Assembly (NCBI GenBank): GCA_036513515.1
Contig: DATBYW010000243.1
Span: 1-5,176, forward strand
Length of the DNA: 5,176 nucleotides
Reading direction: 5' to 3'
From: Nephthysia sp036513515
GTDB taxonomy: Bacteria; Chloroflexota; Dormibacteria; Dormibacterales; Dormibacteraceae
Shown here: positions 1 through 5,176 of the stretch, in pieces
How positions within the stretch are numbered: position 1 is the first letter of the stretch
Layout of the letters: each line of letters opens with the position of its first letter
Notes under the pieces: model-generated
Databases searched by the model: none
The model's input: only the letters and a program-made list of their open reading frames with translations
What the model was told of the DNA's origin: nothing
Position numbers and translations under genes: made by a program

Positions 1-21
1 CTAGAAGTCCGGCCGAAAAGT
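1..21. repeat. Left terminal inverted repeat (IRL) of the IS
   Basis: This is the exact reverse complement of 1952-1972 over 21 bases. It begins CTAGAAGTCC and contains the palindrome CGGCCG. On the minus strand it encodes the last six residues and the TAG stop of the transposase (T-F-R-P-D-F-stop), so the repeat is both the transposase binding end and the 3' end of its gene. Confidence 0.93.
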
Positions 22-1797
22 GGGGCTGAGCGGGCCTGAGCCAGGCGCCGGACCGGCGTGCCCGAACAGAGCCAGGGACCACCGCATTTGGACCCAGGTG
101 GCTTCGAGAAGCGCCCGAGGCGAGCAGCGGTGGCCAAACAACCTGGTCAGGGAGCACAACCAGCTGGCCACTTGCCTCTGTTGGCTGGCCACCAGTGTCA
201 AGTTAGCGACAGCCGCCGTCTGCAGGGCCTGAAACAGCGTCTTCTGGCGGCCGCGATAACGCGCCTGGCGCATGCCGAGCTGGACCATCCTGGCGACTCT
301 GTGTTCGACCACCTGGCGTCGCCGCCAGACCTCGCAGAAGCCAGGGCTCCGCTGCCGAGCCCGGGCTTCCACTAGCACACCTTCTTCGAGTCGGACATTC
401 ACCTGACGGCCACGCTTCGACTTCAATGTGTAGCACTGACCGCGTAGCGGGCAGGCGGCGCAGGTTTGCCGGTCGAATCTGAATTCGGGCGTCGGACCTC
501 GCCCAATCAGGTTGGCCGTCACTTGTCCGGCCGGGCACTTGCAGGTCTTGGCCTCCCAGTCAATCTCGAAGCGGTCCTTGCTGAAAAAGCCGCGCTCCGG
601 CAGCCGGGCCACCTTCGCCACCAGGTCAATCTCCAAGGCCCGGAACTGGAGCCGGTTGGCGACGCTCCCGTAGGCCGTGTCAGCCAGAACCTGCTCCACT
701 TCCAGTCCGCTCGCCTGGCTGCTCTCCTTCACGAGTTGCAGGGCGTCCTGGTCGTCCTTGGCGCTGCCGGCCATGACGTCCACGGCTGTAATCAGCTGCT
801 CCTCGGTGTCCACCGCCAGGCCCAGCTTGTGCCCGTCGAACCGAACCGTCTGGCTCTTTCGCCCATGCCTCATCTCAGGGTCGTGCACGGAGGGCACGCG
901 GCTGGCGCTGGTGCCCTGCCGAATGCTTACTCCGCCCTCCGGTTTGCGCTCCACGTCCTGGAGCAGGAGCTGGCTCAGGAGCTGGCTGGCTGCCAGCAGC
1001 CGACGTTCAGCCCGGCTCCCCTCCTCTATTCGGCTCCGCGCCTCTCGAGCCAGTTCGAGGAGGCTTTCGGCATCTCGTACCAACTTGCCCAGGAAGGCCT
1101 CCCGCTGGCTCTGGTCCGACCAGTCCATCTCCGCCTCGCCCTTCAGGCTGCTCCCGAAATAGCGCTCCAGCCCCCGTGTCTCCGCCCACCGCTGCGGCTT
1201 CTGCCGCTCCTGCTGTGCCAGTTCCCAGATCAGCTTCCGAATCCCGTCCCCAAGCAGGTTGTAGGTGTCCTTCACCGCCCCCTGACCGAGCACTGCGGTG
1301 GTGTCCAGCGCCAGCCTCAGCTTCCGCTCCGGCTTCAAAAAGCCGCGCCGGCGAGCCACTTCCAGGCTCCGCTCGAAGGGCAGCCTGACCTGCTCATGCA
1401 GGATGAGTTGGGCTCGGAACAGCTGCAGTGTTGACTTGGCGAAGGGTCGGCTCTCCATCTCCAGCCCCAGCGCCACCTTCCAGCGCACGTCGAAGCAGGC
1501 TCGCTGGCGCGCTTCCTCGTCCGAGACCCGATCGTGAACCTGCAGCAGCAAGGCAGTCGCAAGCAGGCTCGGGGGCACGCTCGGCCGCCCCCAATCTCGG
1601 CTGTAGAACTCGGCGAACTCCTCATCCTTGAAGAGCTCACCGCGCTGCTGGGCCAAGAACCCATAGAAGGTGTTCCGACCCACATGGTCGAGCCACAAAT
1701 GGTCCGCCTCGAATAACCCCCGTTGCTCTTCTCGCAGACTGAGCATCGACGTTCTCCAGGACGTGCTGCGAATGGCTGGCTGGCGGGCCACCGGCAT
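1..1797 (-). CDS. IS1182-like DDE transposase
   Basis: The product is a 598-residue cut-and-paste type transposase acting on the terminal repeats of its own element. The N-terminal third (about residues 18-130) is the helical domain typical of IS5/IS1182 transposases (DUF772-like), with WGRPSVPPSLLA and CFDVRWKVALGLE blocks. The likely catalytic triad is D165 (LALDTTAV), D373 (LADTAYGS) and E498 (QVVEHRVARM). A conserved HGRKSQTVRFDGHK block lies at about 311-324. Five cysteines (C419, C421, C446, C449, C455) form a putative zinc-binding knuckle between the second D and the E, as is usual in this family. No frameshift or internal stop is seen. Two starts are plausible: ATG at 1795-1797 behind GGGAG with 8-base spacing, and ATG at 1744-1746 (residue 18, MLSLREEQ) behind GGAG with 7-base spacing. 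The second resembles family N-termini better. The stop codon lies inside IRL. There is no passenger gene. Confidence 0.93.
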   Translation of the reverse strand: MPVARQPAIRSTSWRTSMLSLREEQRGLFEADHLWLDHVGRNTFYGFLAQQRGELFKDEEFAEFYSRDWGRPSVPPSLLATALLLQVHDRVSDEEARQRACFDVRWKVALGLEMESRPFAKSTLQLFRAQLILHEQVRLPFERSLEVARRRGFLKPERKLRLALDTTAVLGQGAVKDTYNLLGDGIRKLIWELAQQERQKPQRWAETRGLERYFGSSLKGEAEMDWSDQSQREAFLGKLVRDAESLLELAREARSRIEEGSRAERRLLAASQLLSQLLLQDVERKPEGGVSIRQGTSASRVPSVHDPEMRHGRKSQTVRFDGHKLGLAVDTEEQLITAVDVMAGSAKDDQDALQLVKESSQASGLEVEQVLADTAYGSVANRLQFRALEIDLVAKVARLPERGFFSKDRFEIDWEAKTCKCPAGQVTANLIGRGPTPEFRFDRQTCAACPLRGQCYTLKSKRGRQVNVRLEEGVLVEARARQRSPGFCEVWRRRQVVEHRVARMVQLGMRQARYRGRQKTLFQALQTAAVANLTLVASQQRQVASWLCSLTRLFGHRCSPRALLEATWVQMRWSLALFGHAGPAPGSGPLSPTFRPDF

Positions 1798-1951
1798 CTT
1801 CTCATCTCCCTCGCTGAGGGTCTAGACTCGGCTGGGGTGCGGTCTGTGCCTGCGGAGAAGAGCGGGGCATTAGGATGGCAGGTCCCGCCGCCCGTCCTTG
1901 CGCCTTGAGCGCTTATTAGCGGTAATCCCTTTGGCCAGGCCGCGCCCCATT
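1798..1951 (-). promoter_or_regulatory. IS leader region upstream of the transposase
   Basis: This is the only noncoding part of the IS apart from its tips, so it should hold the transposase promoter. On the minus strand a TAATAA (1913-1918) could serve as a -10 element, but no good -35 sits 16-18 bases upstream of it. The bases around it form a weak CGCT-TATT-AGCG hairpin. GGGAG at 1806-1810 is a credible ribosome site for the upstream start. I see no terminator that would block transcription entering from the exporter gene. Confidence 0.3.
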
Positions 1952-1972
1952 ACTTTTCGGCCGGACTTCTAG
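1952..1972. repeat. Right terminal inverted repeat (IRR) of the IS
   Basis: This is the exact reverse complement of 1-21. Its outer CTAG (1969-1972) supplies the TAG stop of the neighbouring MFS exporter gene, so the IS boundary and the gene end overlap by four bases. Confidence 0.93.
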
Positions 1973-3660
1973 GACGCCGCCTCGCCGGTCGGGGTGACGG
2001 GGGCGGGGATCGGCGCCTCGGCGCCTTCCAGGACCTCCTGCCTCAGCTCCTGGCCTCCGCGCAGGCGCGCGTCGCGAAGGATCAGCGTGCAGGCGAGCGC
2101 GAGCAGACCGGCCGCCAGCGTGATCCAGAACAGCTGGGCGATGGCCGCGGCCAGGGCGTCCTTGACGCCGGCGATGATCTGCGGCACCAGCGGCTTGATC
2201 TGCGGTGGCAGCGCTCCCCCGAGGCTGGATAACCCGCCTCCCACACCGGTCAGCGCCTGGCCCTGCTGGAGCAGCTGCTGGATCACGGCCTGGGGCACTC
2301 CCCGCGCCGCCAACGCGCTAGGGAGCCGGTTGGTGAAGGTGGACGCGAACACGGTGTCCGCCACGGCGAGCCCGACCGAGCCGCCGATCTGGCGGAAGAA
2401 GGTCAGGTTGCTGGTCGCCACCCCCAGCCGGTCCAGCGGGACCGCGTTCTGGATCGCGACGGTGAAGCCGGCCAGCGAGGGGCCGACGCCGAGCCCGAGC
2501 AAGAACATCCAGCCCCACAGCGTCCAGGTGTCGGTGCTGGCGGTCAGGTGCGTCATCAGGTAGGCGCCGGCGATCAGCGGCAGCGTGGAGGCGACGATGA
2601 TCCACTTGTAGCGACCGATCCGGCTGATGAGCAGCCCCGACCCGATGCTGCCCCCGATCAGCCCGACCAGCAGCGGCCAGACCTCGTAGCCGGACTGCGT
2701 GGCCGTGTCGCCCTTGACGGCCTGGTAGTAGCGGGGCAGGAAGATGACGGCGGTGAACATCCCGGCGGCGAAGAGGAACACCGCCACCTGGCTGGCGGCG
2801 TAGTCGCGGTTTCGGAAGAGGTCGAGGGGGACGATCGGCTCCTTGGTCCGAGCCTCCACGACGGCGAAGACGGCAAGGATGACGAGTCCGAGCAGCATGA
2901 GGCCGCCGACCCGGGGATCGGTCCAGTCGTAGAGGACGCCGCGGGAGTCGGTCTGCCCCTTGTTGGTCAGCCCCAGGAGGAGCGGCACCACGCCCAGGCT
3001 GAAGAGGGCGATGCCCAGGAAGTCGAGGTCGAGTACCGACGCCCGGCGGCCTCTCGAGTAAGGCAGCACCGTCGCGATCACGGCCAGCGCCGCGATGCCG
3101 ATGGGCAGGTTCACGTAGAAGACCCAGCGCCAGCTTGCGTTGTCCGTGAGCCAGCCGCCGACGAAGGGCCCGACTATGAAGCTGAGGCCGAAGACGGCTC
3201 CAAAGAGGCCCTGGTAGCGGCCTCGCTCCCGCGCCGAGAAGAGGTCGCCGATGACCGCCAGCGCGATGGGGAAGATGGCGCCGGCACCCAGGCCCTGGAG
3301 GGCCCGGAAGGCGATCAGCTCGGCCATGTTCTGGGAGAAGCCGGAGAGCCAGGACCCGACCAGGAATATGCCCACGCCGATCAGCAGCATCGGCTTGCGC
3401 CCGAAGACGTCCGAGAACTTGCCGTAGACCGGGACCGTGACGGTGGAGGAGAGCAGGTACGCCGTCACCACCCAGGAGTACAGCCCGTTGCCGTTCAGGT
3501 CGGTGACGATGCGGGGGAGCGCGGTACCCACGACCGTCTGGTCGAGCGCCCCCAGGAAGAGGGTGAGGAGGATGGCGCCCAGCACCGCCCAGCGTGCCTG
3601 TGCGGAGATGCCGGCCGGCGGTGCCGGCGCCGTCGTTCCTTCGGTCGTGGTTGTCGCCAT
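1969..3660 (-). CDS. DHA2-family (EmrB/QacA) MFS drug exporter
   Basis: The product is a 563-residue inner-membrane proton-driven exporter, probably of drugs or other lipophilic compounds; the substrate cannot be told from sequence. Fourteen hydrophobic segments can be placed, the first at about 25-45 and the last at about 508-528. Family signatures are clear: LDQTVVGTALPRI in helix 1 (39-51, with D40), motif A GKFSDVFGRKP (80-90), RALQGLGAGA in helix 4 (119-128, R119), and motif C with GPFVGG (164-169) in helix 5. The long loop before the last helix (about 440-505) and the hydrophilic Pro/Ala-rich tail (530-563) are common in DHA2 exporters. The ATG at 3658-3660 lacks a clear Shine-Dalgarno (only GGGCGGCG directly upstream), which fits translation coupled to the upstream CHRD gene or weak initiation. 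The gene ends in TAG at 1969-1971, inside the tip of the IS right repeat, so the original C-terminus may have been slightly altered; the core fold is intact. Confidence 0.94.
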   Translation of the reverse strand: MATTTTEGTTAPAPPAGISAQARWAVLGAILLTLFLGALDQTVVGTALPRIVTDLNGNGLYSWVVTAYLLSSTVTVPVYGKFSDVFGRKPMLLIGVGIFLVGSWLSGFSQNMAELIAFRALQGLGAGAIFPIALAVIGDLFSARERGRYQGLFGAVFGLSFIVGPFVGGWLTDNASWRWVFYVNLPIGIAALAVIATVLPYSRGRRASVLDLDFLGIALFSLGVVPLLLGLTNKGQTDSRGVLYDWTDPRVGGLMLLGLVILAVFAVVEARTKEPIVPLDLFRNRDYAASQVAVFLFAAGMFTAVIFLPRYYQAVKGDTATQSGYEVWPLLVGLIGGSIGSGLLISRIGRYKWIIVASTLPLIAGAYLMTHLTASTDTWTLWGWMFLLGLGVGPSLAGFTVAIQNAVPLDRLGVATSNLTFFRQIGGSVGLAVADTVFASTFTNRLPSALAARGVPQAVIQQLLQQGQALTGVGGGLSSLGGALPPQIKPLVPQIIAGVKDALAAAIAQLFWITLAAGLLALACTLILRDARLRGGQELRQEVLEGAEAPIPAPVTPTGEAAS

Positions 3661-3713
3661 CGCCGCCCAACCGAGACCCTACCAGGGTGCGGCCGGGCGG
3701 CCGGGCTAAAGCC
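3661..3713 (-). other. Short spacer between CHRD and exporter genes
   Basis: These 53 bases separate two genes on the same strand. They hold a small perfect hairpin, ACCCT-ACC-AGGGT (3676-3688), and a tandem GC-rich repeat CGGCCGGG twice (3690-3705), in which each CGGCCG is itself palindromic. No run of T follows on the minus strand, so this is not a convincing intrinsic terminator, and I see no good promoter. The short gap favours cotranscription of the two genes, with the hairpins perhaps adjusting downstream expression (inference). Confidence 0.35.
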
Positions 3714-4223
3714 TCAGTCGTCGCTCGCCGAGGTGGCGGGTAGCTGACCGCGGATCTCACCGGCGGGGAACTTGGTGGTGTGCACGTTCGCGTACGCGTC
3801 GCCGGAGCGGATAATCCGCACGAGTCCCGAAAAGTCACCCGCGGTCACGTTTTGGTCCGGGAGCCCGATGACGTCGCCGGCGGTGATGGTACCGGTCACC
3901 GTCCCGGAGGCCGGGCAGGCCGGCTTTCCACCGCCGCCACACAGAAAGACCTCGACGGGCCCATTCAGCGGCCTCTGGGCGAAATGTATGTGCGCGAACA
4001 GCACGGGGGGCGTCAGGCCCGAGTACGTCAGCGTGTAGTCGATCGACTTGTCGTGCAGCCGGAGCGTAAGGGTGCCCTGCCCGTCTGTCAGCTTGGGCGG
4101 ATTCTCCTGGAATCCGCTCAGCCTGGCCCGCGTCGTATTGCTGCTGTCGTCGGCCAGCGTGGAGCCGGACAGAGCCCAGAGCGCGAGCAGGGCGAGTGGG
4201 ACGATCATCAACAACCTCTTCAT
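3714..4223 (-). CDS. Secreted CHRD-domain protein
   Basis: The product is a 169-residue exported protein made of a signal peptide and one CHRD (chordin-type, PF07452-like) domain. The signal peptide is clear: MKRLL, a hydrophobic core to about residue 20, then STLA with likely cleavage after A24. The mature part shows the family pattern: ARLSGFQENPP (33-43), DYTLTYSGL (62-70), AHIHFA (77-82, histidines 78 and 80), GPVEVFLC (88-95), a TGTITAGDVIG block (110-120) and YANVHTTKFPAGEIRGQL (144-161). C95 and C103 could form a disulfide outside the cell. The domain is predicted to be a beta-sandwich; its bacterial role is unknown. The start at 4221-4223 is chosen because AGGAGG lies 6 bases upstream and the signal peptide begins there; an in-frame ATG 27 codons earlier (4302-4304) would bury the signal sequence and has no comparable support. 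The gene precedes the MFS exporter by 53 bases. Confidence 0.9.
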   Translation of the reverse strand: MKRLLMIVPLALLALWALSGSTLADDSSNTTRARLSGFQENPPKLTDGQGTLTLRLHDKSIDYTLTYSGLTPPVLFAHIHFAQRPLNGPVEVFLCGGGGKPACPASGTVTGTITAGDVIGLPDQNVTAGDFSGLVRIIRSGDAYANVHTTKFPAGEIRGQLPATSASDD

Positions 4224-4229
4224 GTCACC

Positions 4230-4235
4230 CCTCCT
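4230..4235 (-). promoter_or_regulatory. Shine-Dalgarno of the CHRD gene
   Basis: A perfect AGGAGG on the minus strand, 6 bases from the ATG at 4223. It is the strongest ribosome site in the window and fixes the start of the CHRD protein at the signal-peptide methionine rather than at the upstream in-frame ATG. Confidence 0.85.
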
Positions 4236-4293
4236 GATCGAAGCGAACCACGTCGCCAGTGCATGTGATAGGGAGGAGGCGCGCGGTCGCGGT

Positions 4294-4322
4294 CCGGCCG
4301 CCACAGAGCGGTCCAGGGCCGG
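4294..4322 (-). promoter_or_regulatory. Inverted repeat in the CHRD leader
   Basis: CCGGCC (4294-4299) and GGCCGG (4317-4322) can pair across a 17-base loop in the predicted 5' leader of the CHRD transcript. GCGGTC occurs three times nearby (4283-4288, 4289-4294, 4308-4313). This could be a structured leader or an operator, but in such GC-rich DNA a 6-bp stem may be chance. It resembles no riboswitch class I know. Confidence 0.25.
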
Positions 4323-4348
4323 CTCACCCCCATCCCAGGGCGACGCCC

Positions 4349-4376
4349 ATTATCGGTCGGGTGCTGTGGAGGTCAA
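4349..4376 (-). promoter_or_regulatory. Sigma-70-like promoter of the CHRD gene
   Basis: On the minus strand TTGACC (4371-4376) and GATAAT (4349-4354) are separated by 16 bases; each hexamer matches the housekeeping consensus at five of six positions. This is the best promoter-like pair I find in the window. Transcription would start near 4342, giving a leader of about 118 nt before the ATG, and could continue through the exporter and into the IS transposase, all on the same strand. Confidence 0.6.
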
Positions 4377-4383
4377 TCCCCGA

Positions 4384-4400
4384 GGCGGATGGCCCCCGCC
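4384..4400 (-). terminator. Weak hairpin after the PH-like gene
   Basis: GGCGG (4384-4388) pairs with CCGCC (4396-4400) around a 7-base loop, starting 3 bases past the stop of the PH-like gene. The position suits a terminator, but the stem is only 5 bp and no T-tract follows on the minus strand, so termination is doubtful. Confidence 0.22.
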
Positions 4401-4403
4401 GAC

Positions 4404-4736
4404 TCAGCCGGCCAGGTGCTGCTCGATGATTGCCCTGACCCGTTCCGGGTCGTCCGGGGTGATGACGGGCCGTATGCGCTTGCCAAGCTCGAGGACCAGG
4501 GCCCAGCGCTTGTGGGGTCGTCTCAGGTCCAGGTGGAACCAGTAGCGCGGGTCGGTCCCTCCCCAGATCCGCCAGCGGCCGCTCCCGAGCTCGATCTGCT
4601 CCACGCGGCGGATGTCACGGTAGGGGACCGTCTTGGCGGTGGCAAAGGGAAAGTAGTAGCCACGGATGACCACCGCGGAGTGAGTGCATGTGATGCGGTC
4701 GTCCTCGTACAGGACCTCCGCCGGGCTTTCCTTCAT
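4404..4736 (-). CDS. Small PH-like domain protein
   Basis: A 110-residue protein without a signal peptide or membrane helix, so probably cytoplasmic. Its pattern suggests one bacterial PH-like fold: alternating beta strands (DRITCTHSAVVIRGYYFP, 13-30), a turn with VPYRDIRRVEQIEL (37-50), a basic and aromatic stretch GRWRIWGG (53-60) and YWFHLDLRR (65-73), then an ITPDDPERVRAIIEQHL C-terminal helix (92-108). The ITPDDP-helix ending is common in short bacterial PH-domain proteins. The binding partner and role are unknown. The ATG at 4734-4736 is chosen because GAGGTGA lies 8 bases upstream; the reading frame stays open to 4916, but that extension overlaps the mug gene on the other strand and is Arg/Ser-rich and unlike the rest. 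The gene is divergent from mug with only 52 bases between. The domain assignment is by eye and moderate. Confidence 0.75.
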   Translation of the reverse strand: MKESPAEVLYEDDRITCTHSAVVIRGYYFPFATAKTVPYRDIRRVEQIELGSGRWRIWGGTDPRYWFHLDLRRPHKRWALVLELGKRIRPVITPDDPERVRAIIEQHLAG

Positions 4737-4788
4737 CGAGTCGTTCACCTCGTATACGGCTGCGGCCTGCCGCCGGAAAGGGACCGAA
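4737..4788. promoter_or_regulatory. Divergent intergenic region, PH-like gene and mug
   Basis: These 52 bases must hold the start signals of both genes unless the promoters lie inside the opposite coding regions. Visible are GAGGTGA for the minus-strand gene (4745-4751), GGAAAGGGA for the plus-strand gene (4775-4783) and an 8-bp palindrome CGTATACG (4751-4758), the most AT-rich spot here, offering TATAC as a possible -10 core on either strand. I find no matching -35 on either side. Confidence 0.4.
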
Positions 4789-5176
4789 TTGGCCGACCAC
4801 TCTGACAGAGATAACGCTCCCTGGCGGCCGACGGGTCGCCAGCTGCTGGAGGCGCGCGACCGTTCCCTGCGCGACGTGATCGCGCCGGGTCTTCTCGTCC
4901 TCTTCTGTGGCATCAACCCCAGCCTCTATTCGGCTGCGGTCGGCCACCACTTCGCGCGGCCCGGCAACAGGTTCTGGCGCACTCTCTACGAGGCCGGCTT
5001 CACACCGCGCGTGTACTCGCCTTTCGAGGACGCTCGCCTGCTGGAGCTGCGGCTCGGATGCACCAACCTCGTCGACCGTGCCACCGCCAGTGCCGGCGAG
5101 CTCACGCGGGCGGAGCTGAGCAAGGGCGCCGCCGGCCTGGAGCAGCGGGTGGCCGCTCACCGTCCGGCCTGGCTGG
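4789..5176 (+). CDS. mug: Mug/TDG-type mismatch uracil-DNA glycosylase, partial (3' end outside window)
   Basis: The first 129 residues of a G/U(T)-mismatch-specific DNA glycosylase, a base-excision repair enzyme that removes uracil or thymine opposite guanine. The core is unmistakable: DVIAPGLLVLFCGINPSLYSAA (29-50 in two parts), HHFARPGNRFWRTLYEAGFTP (53-73 in two parts), and GCTNLVDRATASAGEL (90-105). N43 of the GINP motif corresponds to the water-positioning asparagine (N18 in E. coli Mug). Here the motif is GINPS rather than the GINPG of E. coli Mug. The start is uncertain: TTG at 4789 is preferred because GGAAAGGGA precedes it and it avoids overlap with the divergent gene; an in-frame ATG at 4693 would overlap that gene by 44 bases and lacks a well-placed ribosome site. 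The stretch before the core (1-28) is absent from E. coli Mug. The remainder of the gene is beyond position 5176. Confidence 0.9.
   Translation, partial: MADHSDRDNAPWRPTGRQLLEARDRSLRDVIAPGLLVLFCGINPSLYSAAVGHHFARPGNRFWRTLYEAGFTPRVYSPFEDARLLELRLGCTNLVDRATASAGELTRAELSKGAAGLEQRVAAHRPAWL

Larger units (their letters stand above)
1..1972 (-). mobile_element. Complete IS1182-like insertion sequence
   Basis: The element is defined by a perfect 21-bp inverted repeat at its two ends (1-21 and 1952-1972) enclosing one full-length transposase gene on the minus strand. Behind the perfect repeats the match continues imperfectly: a GGGGC block follows at 22-26 on the left and, read on the other strand, at 1944-1948 on the right, offset by three bases. 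Each tip is the palindrome CTAG, which may be the outermost part of the repeat or a 4-bp target duplication; the base left of position 1 is not in the window, so this cannot be decided. The intact ORF and identical ends suggest a recent, possibly active insertion (inference). The assignment to IS1182 rests on the transposase layout and total length, not on a database match. Confidence 0.9.

Noticed and set aside
466..1434. Long plus-strand open frame (322 codons) opposite the transposase
   Set aside because: Antisense to a transposase with intact catalytic motifs; its Leu/Pro/Arg/Gln-rich translation shows no family pattern and its length follows from high GC.
3676..3705. Possible intrinsic terminator between the CHRD and exporter genes
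   Set aside because: Hairpins are present but short, and no T-tract follows on the transcribed strand.
2548..3747. Plus-strand open frame of 399 codons opposite the exporter
   Set aside because: Its Asp/Glu/Gly/Arg-rich, low-complexity translation is the mirror of membrane-protein codons in high-GC DNA; there is no recognisable domain.
2318..3838. Minus-strand open frame of 506 codons overlapping the exporter in another frame
   Set aside because: The translation is Arg/Pro/His-rich and featureless, while the overlapping frame has all the MFS motifs.
4224..4304. 27-codon N-terminal extension of the CHRD protein
   Set aside because: It would place a charged, non-conserved stretch before a clean signal peptide, and the perfect AGGAGG sits at the inner start.
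4258..4694. Exact 12-bp direct repeat AGTGCATGTGAT at 4258-4269 and 4683-4694
   Set aside because: About one chance 12-mer repeat is expected in a window of this size, and one copy lies within the PH-like coding sequence.
4615..5160. Minus-strand open frame of 181 codons opposite mug
   Set aside because: It overlaps two better genes, lacks domain-like features, and the mug frame on the other strand is clearly conserved.
1..5176. A novel defence, toxin-antitoxin, biosynthetic or phage system
   Set aside because: Every gene fits a known family (IS transposase, DHA2 exporter, CHRD, PH-like, Mug), and none of the combinations matches or suggests such a system.

Overview
High-GC bacterial chromosomal DNA (5176 bases). 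The gene types fit a high-GC lineage such as Actinomycetota or Chloroflexota, but no rRNA or other marker is present, so the phylum is inference. Five protein-coding genes account for nearly all of the window. No stretch over 180 bases lacks a gene, and I see no tRNA, rRNA, CRISPR array or phage gene.

Layout: (1) Bases 1-1972 are a complete, apparently intact insertion sequence of the IS1182 type. It is bounded by perfect 21-bp terminal inverted repeats (1-21 and 1952-1972) and carries one minus-strand DDE transposase whose stop codon lies inside the left repeat. (2) Bases 1969-3660, minus strand, encode a 14-helix MFS exporter of the DHA2 (EmrB/QacA) family. Its TAG stop lies in the CTAG tip of the IS right end, so the element sits exactly on the 3' end of this gene. 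(3) Bases 3714-4223, minus strand, encode a secreted CHRD-domain protein with a strong Shine-Dalgarno sequence, preceded by a good sigma-70-like promoter (4349-4376) and a leader of about 118 nt. It lies 53 bases upstream of the exporter and may be cotranscribed with it. (4) Bases 4404-4736, minus strand, encode a 110-residue cytoplasmic protein resembling bacterial PH-like domains. (5) Bases 4789 to the window end, plus strand, encode the N-terminal part of a Mug/TDG-type mismatch uracil-DNA glycosylase, divergent from gene 4 and cut off by the window edge.

The genes do not form an obvious pathway. They look like chromosomal housekeeping and accessory genes (DNA repair, a small PH-like protein, a secreted protein, an exporter) into which an IS has landed. 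No undescribed multi-gene system is supported. The observations most worth a second look are the junction between the IS and the exporter stop codon, the leader of the CHRD gene, and the small PH-like gene next to mug.
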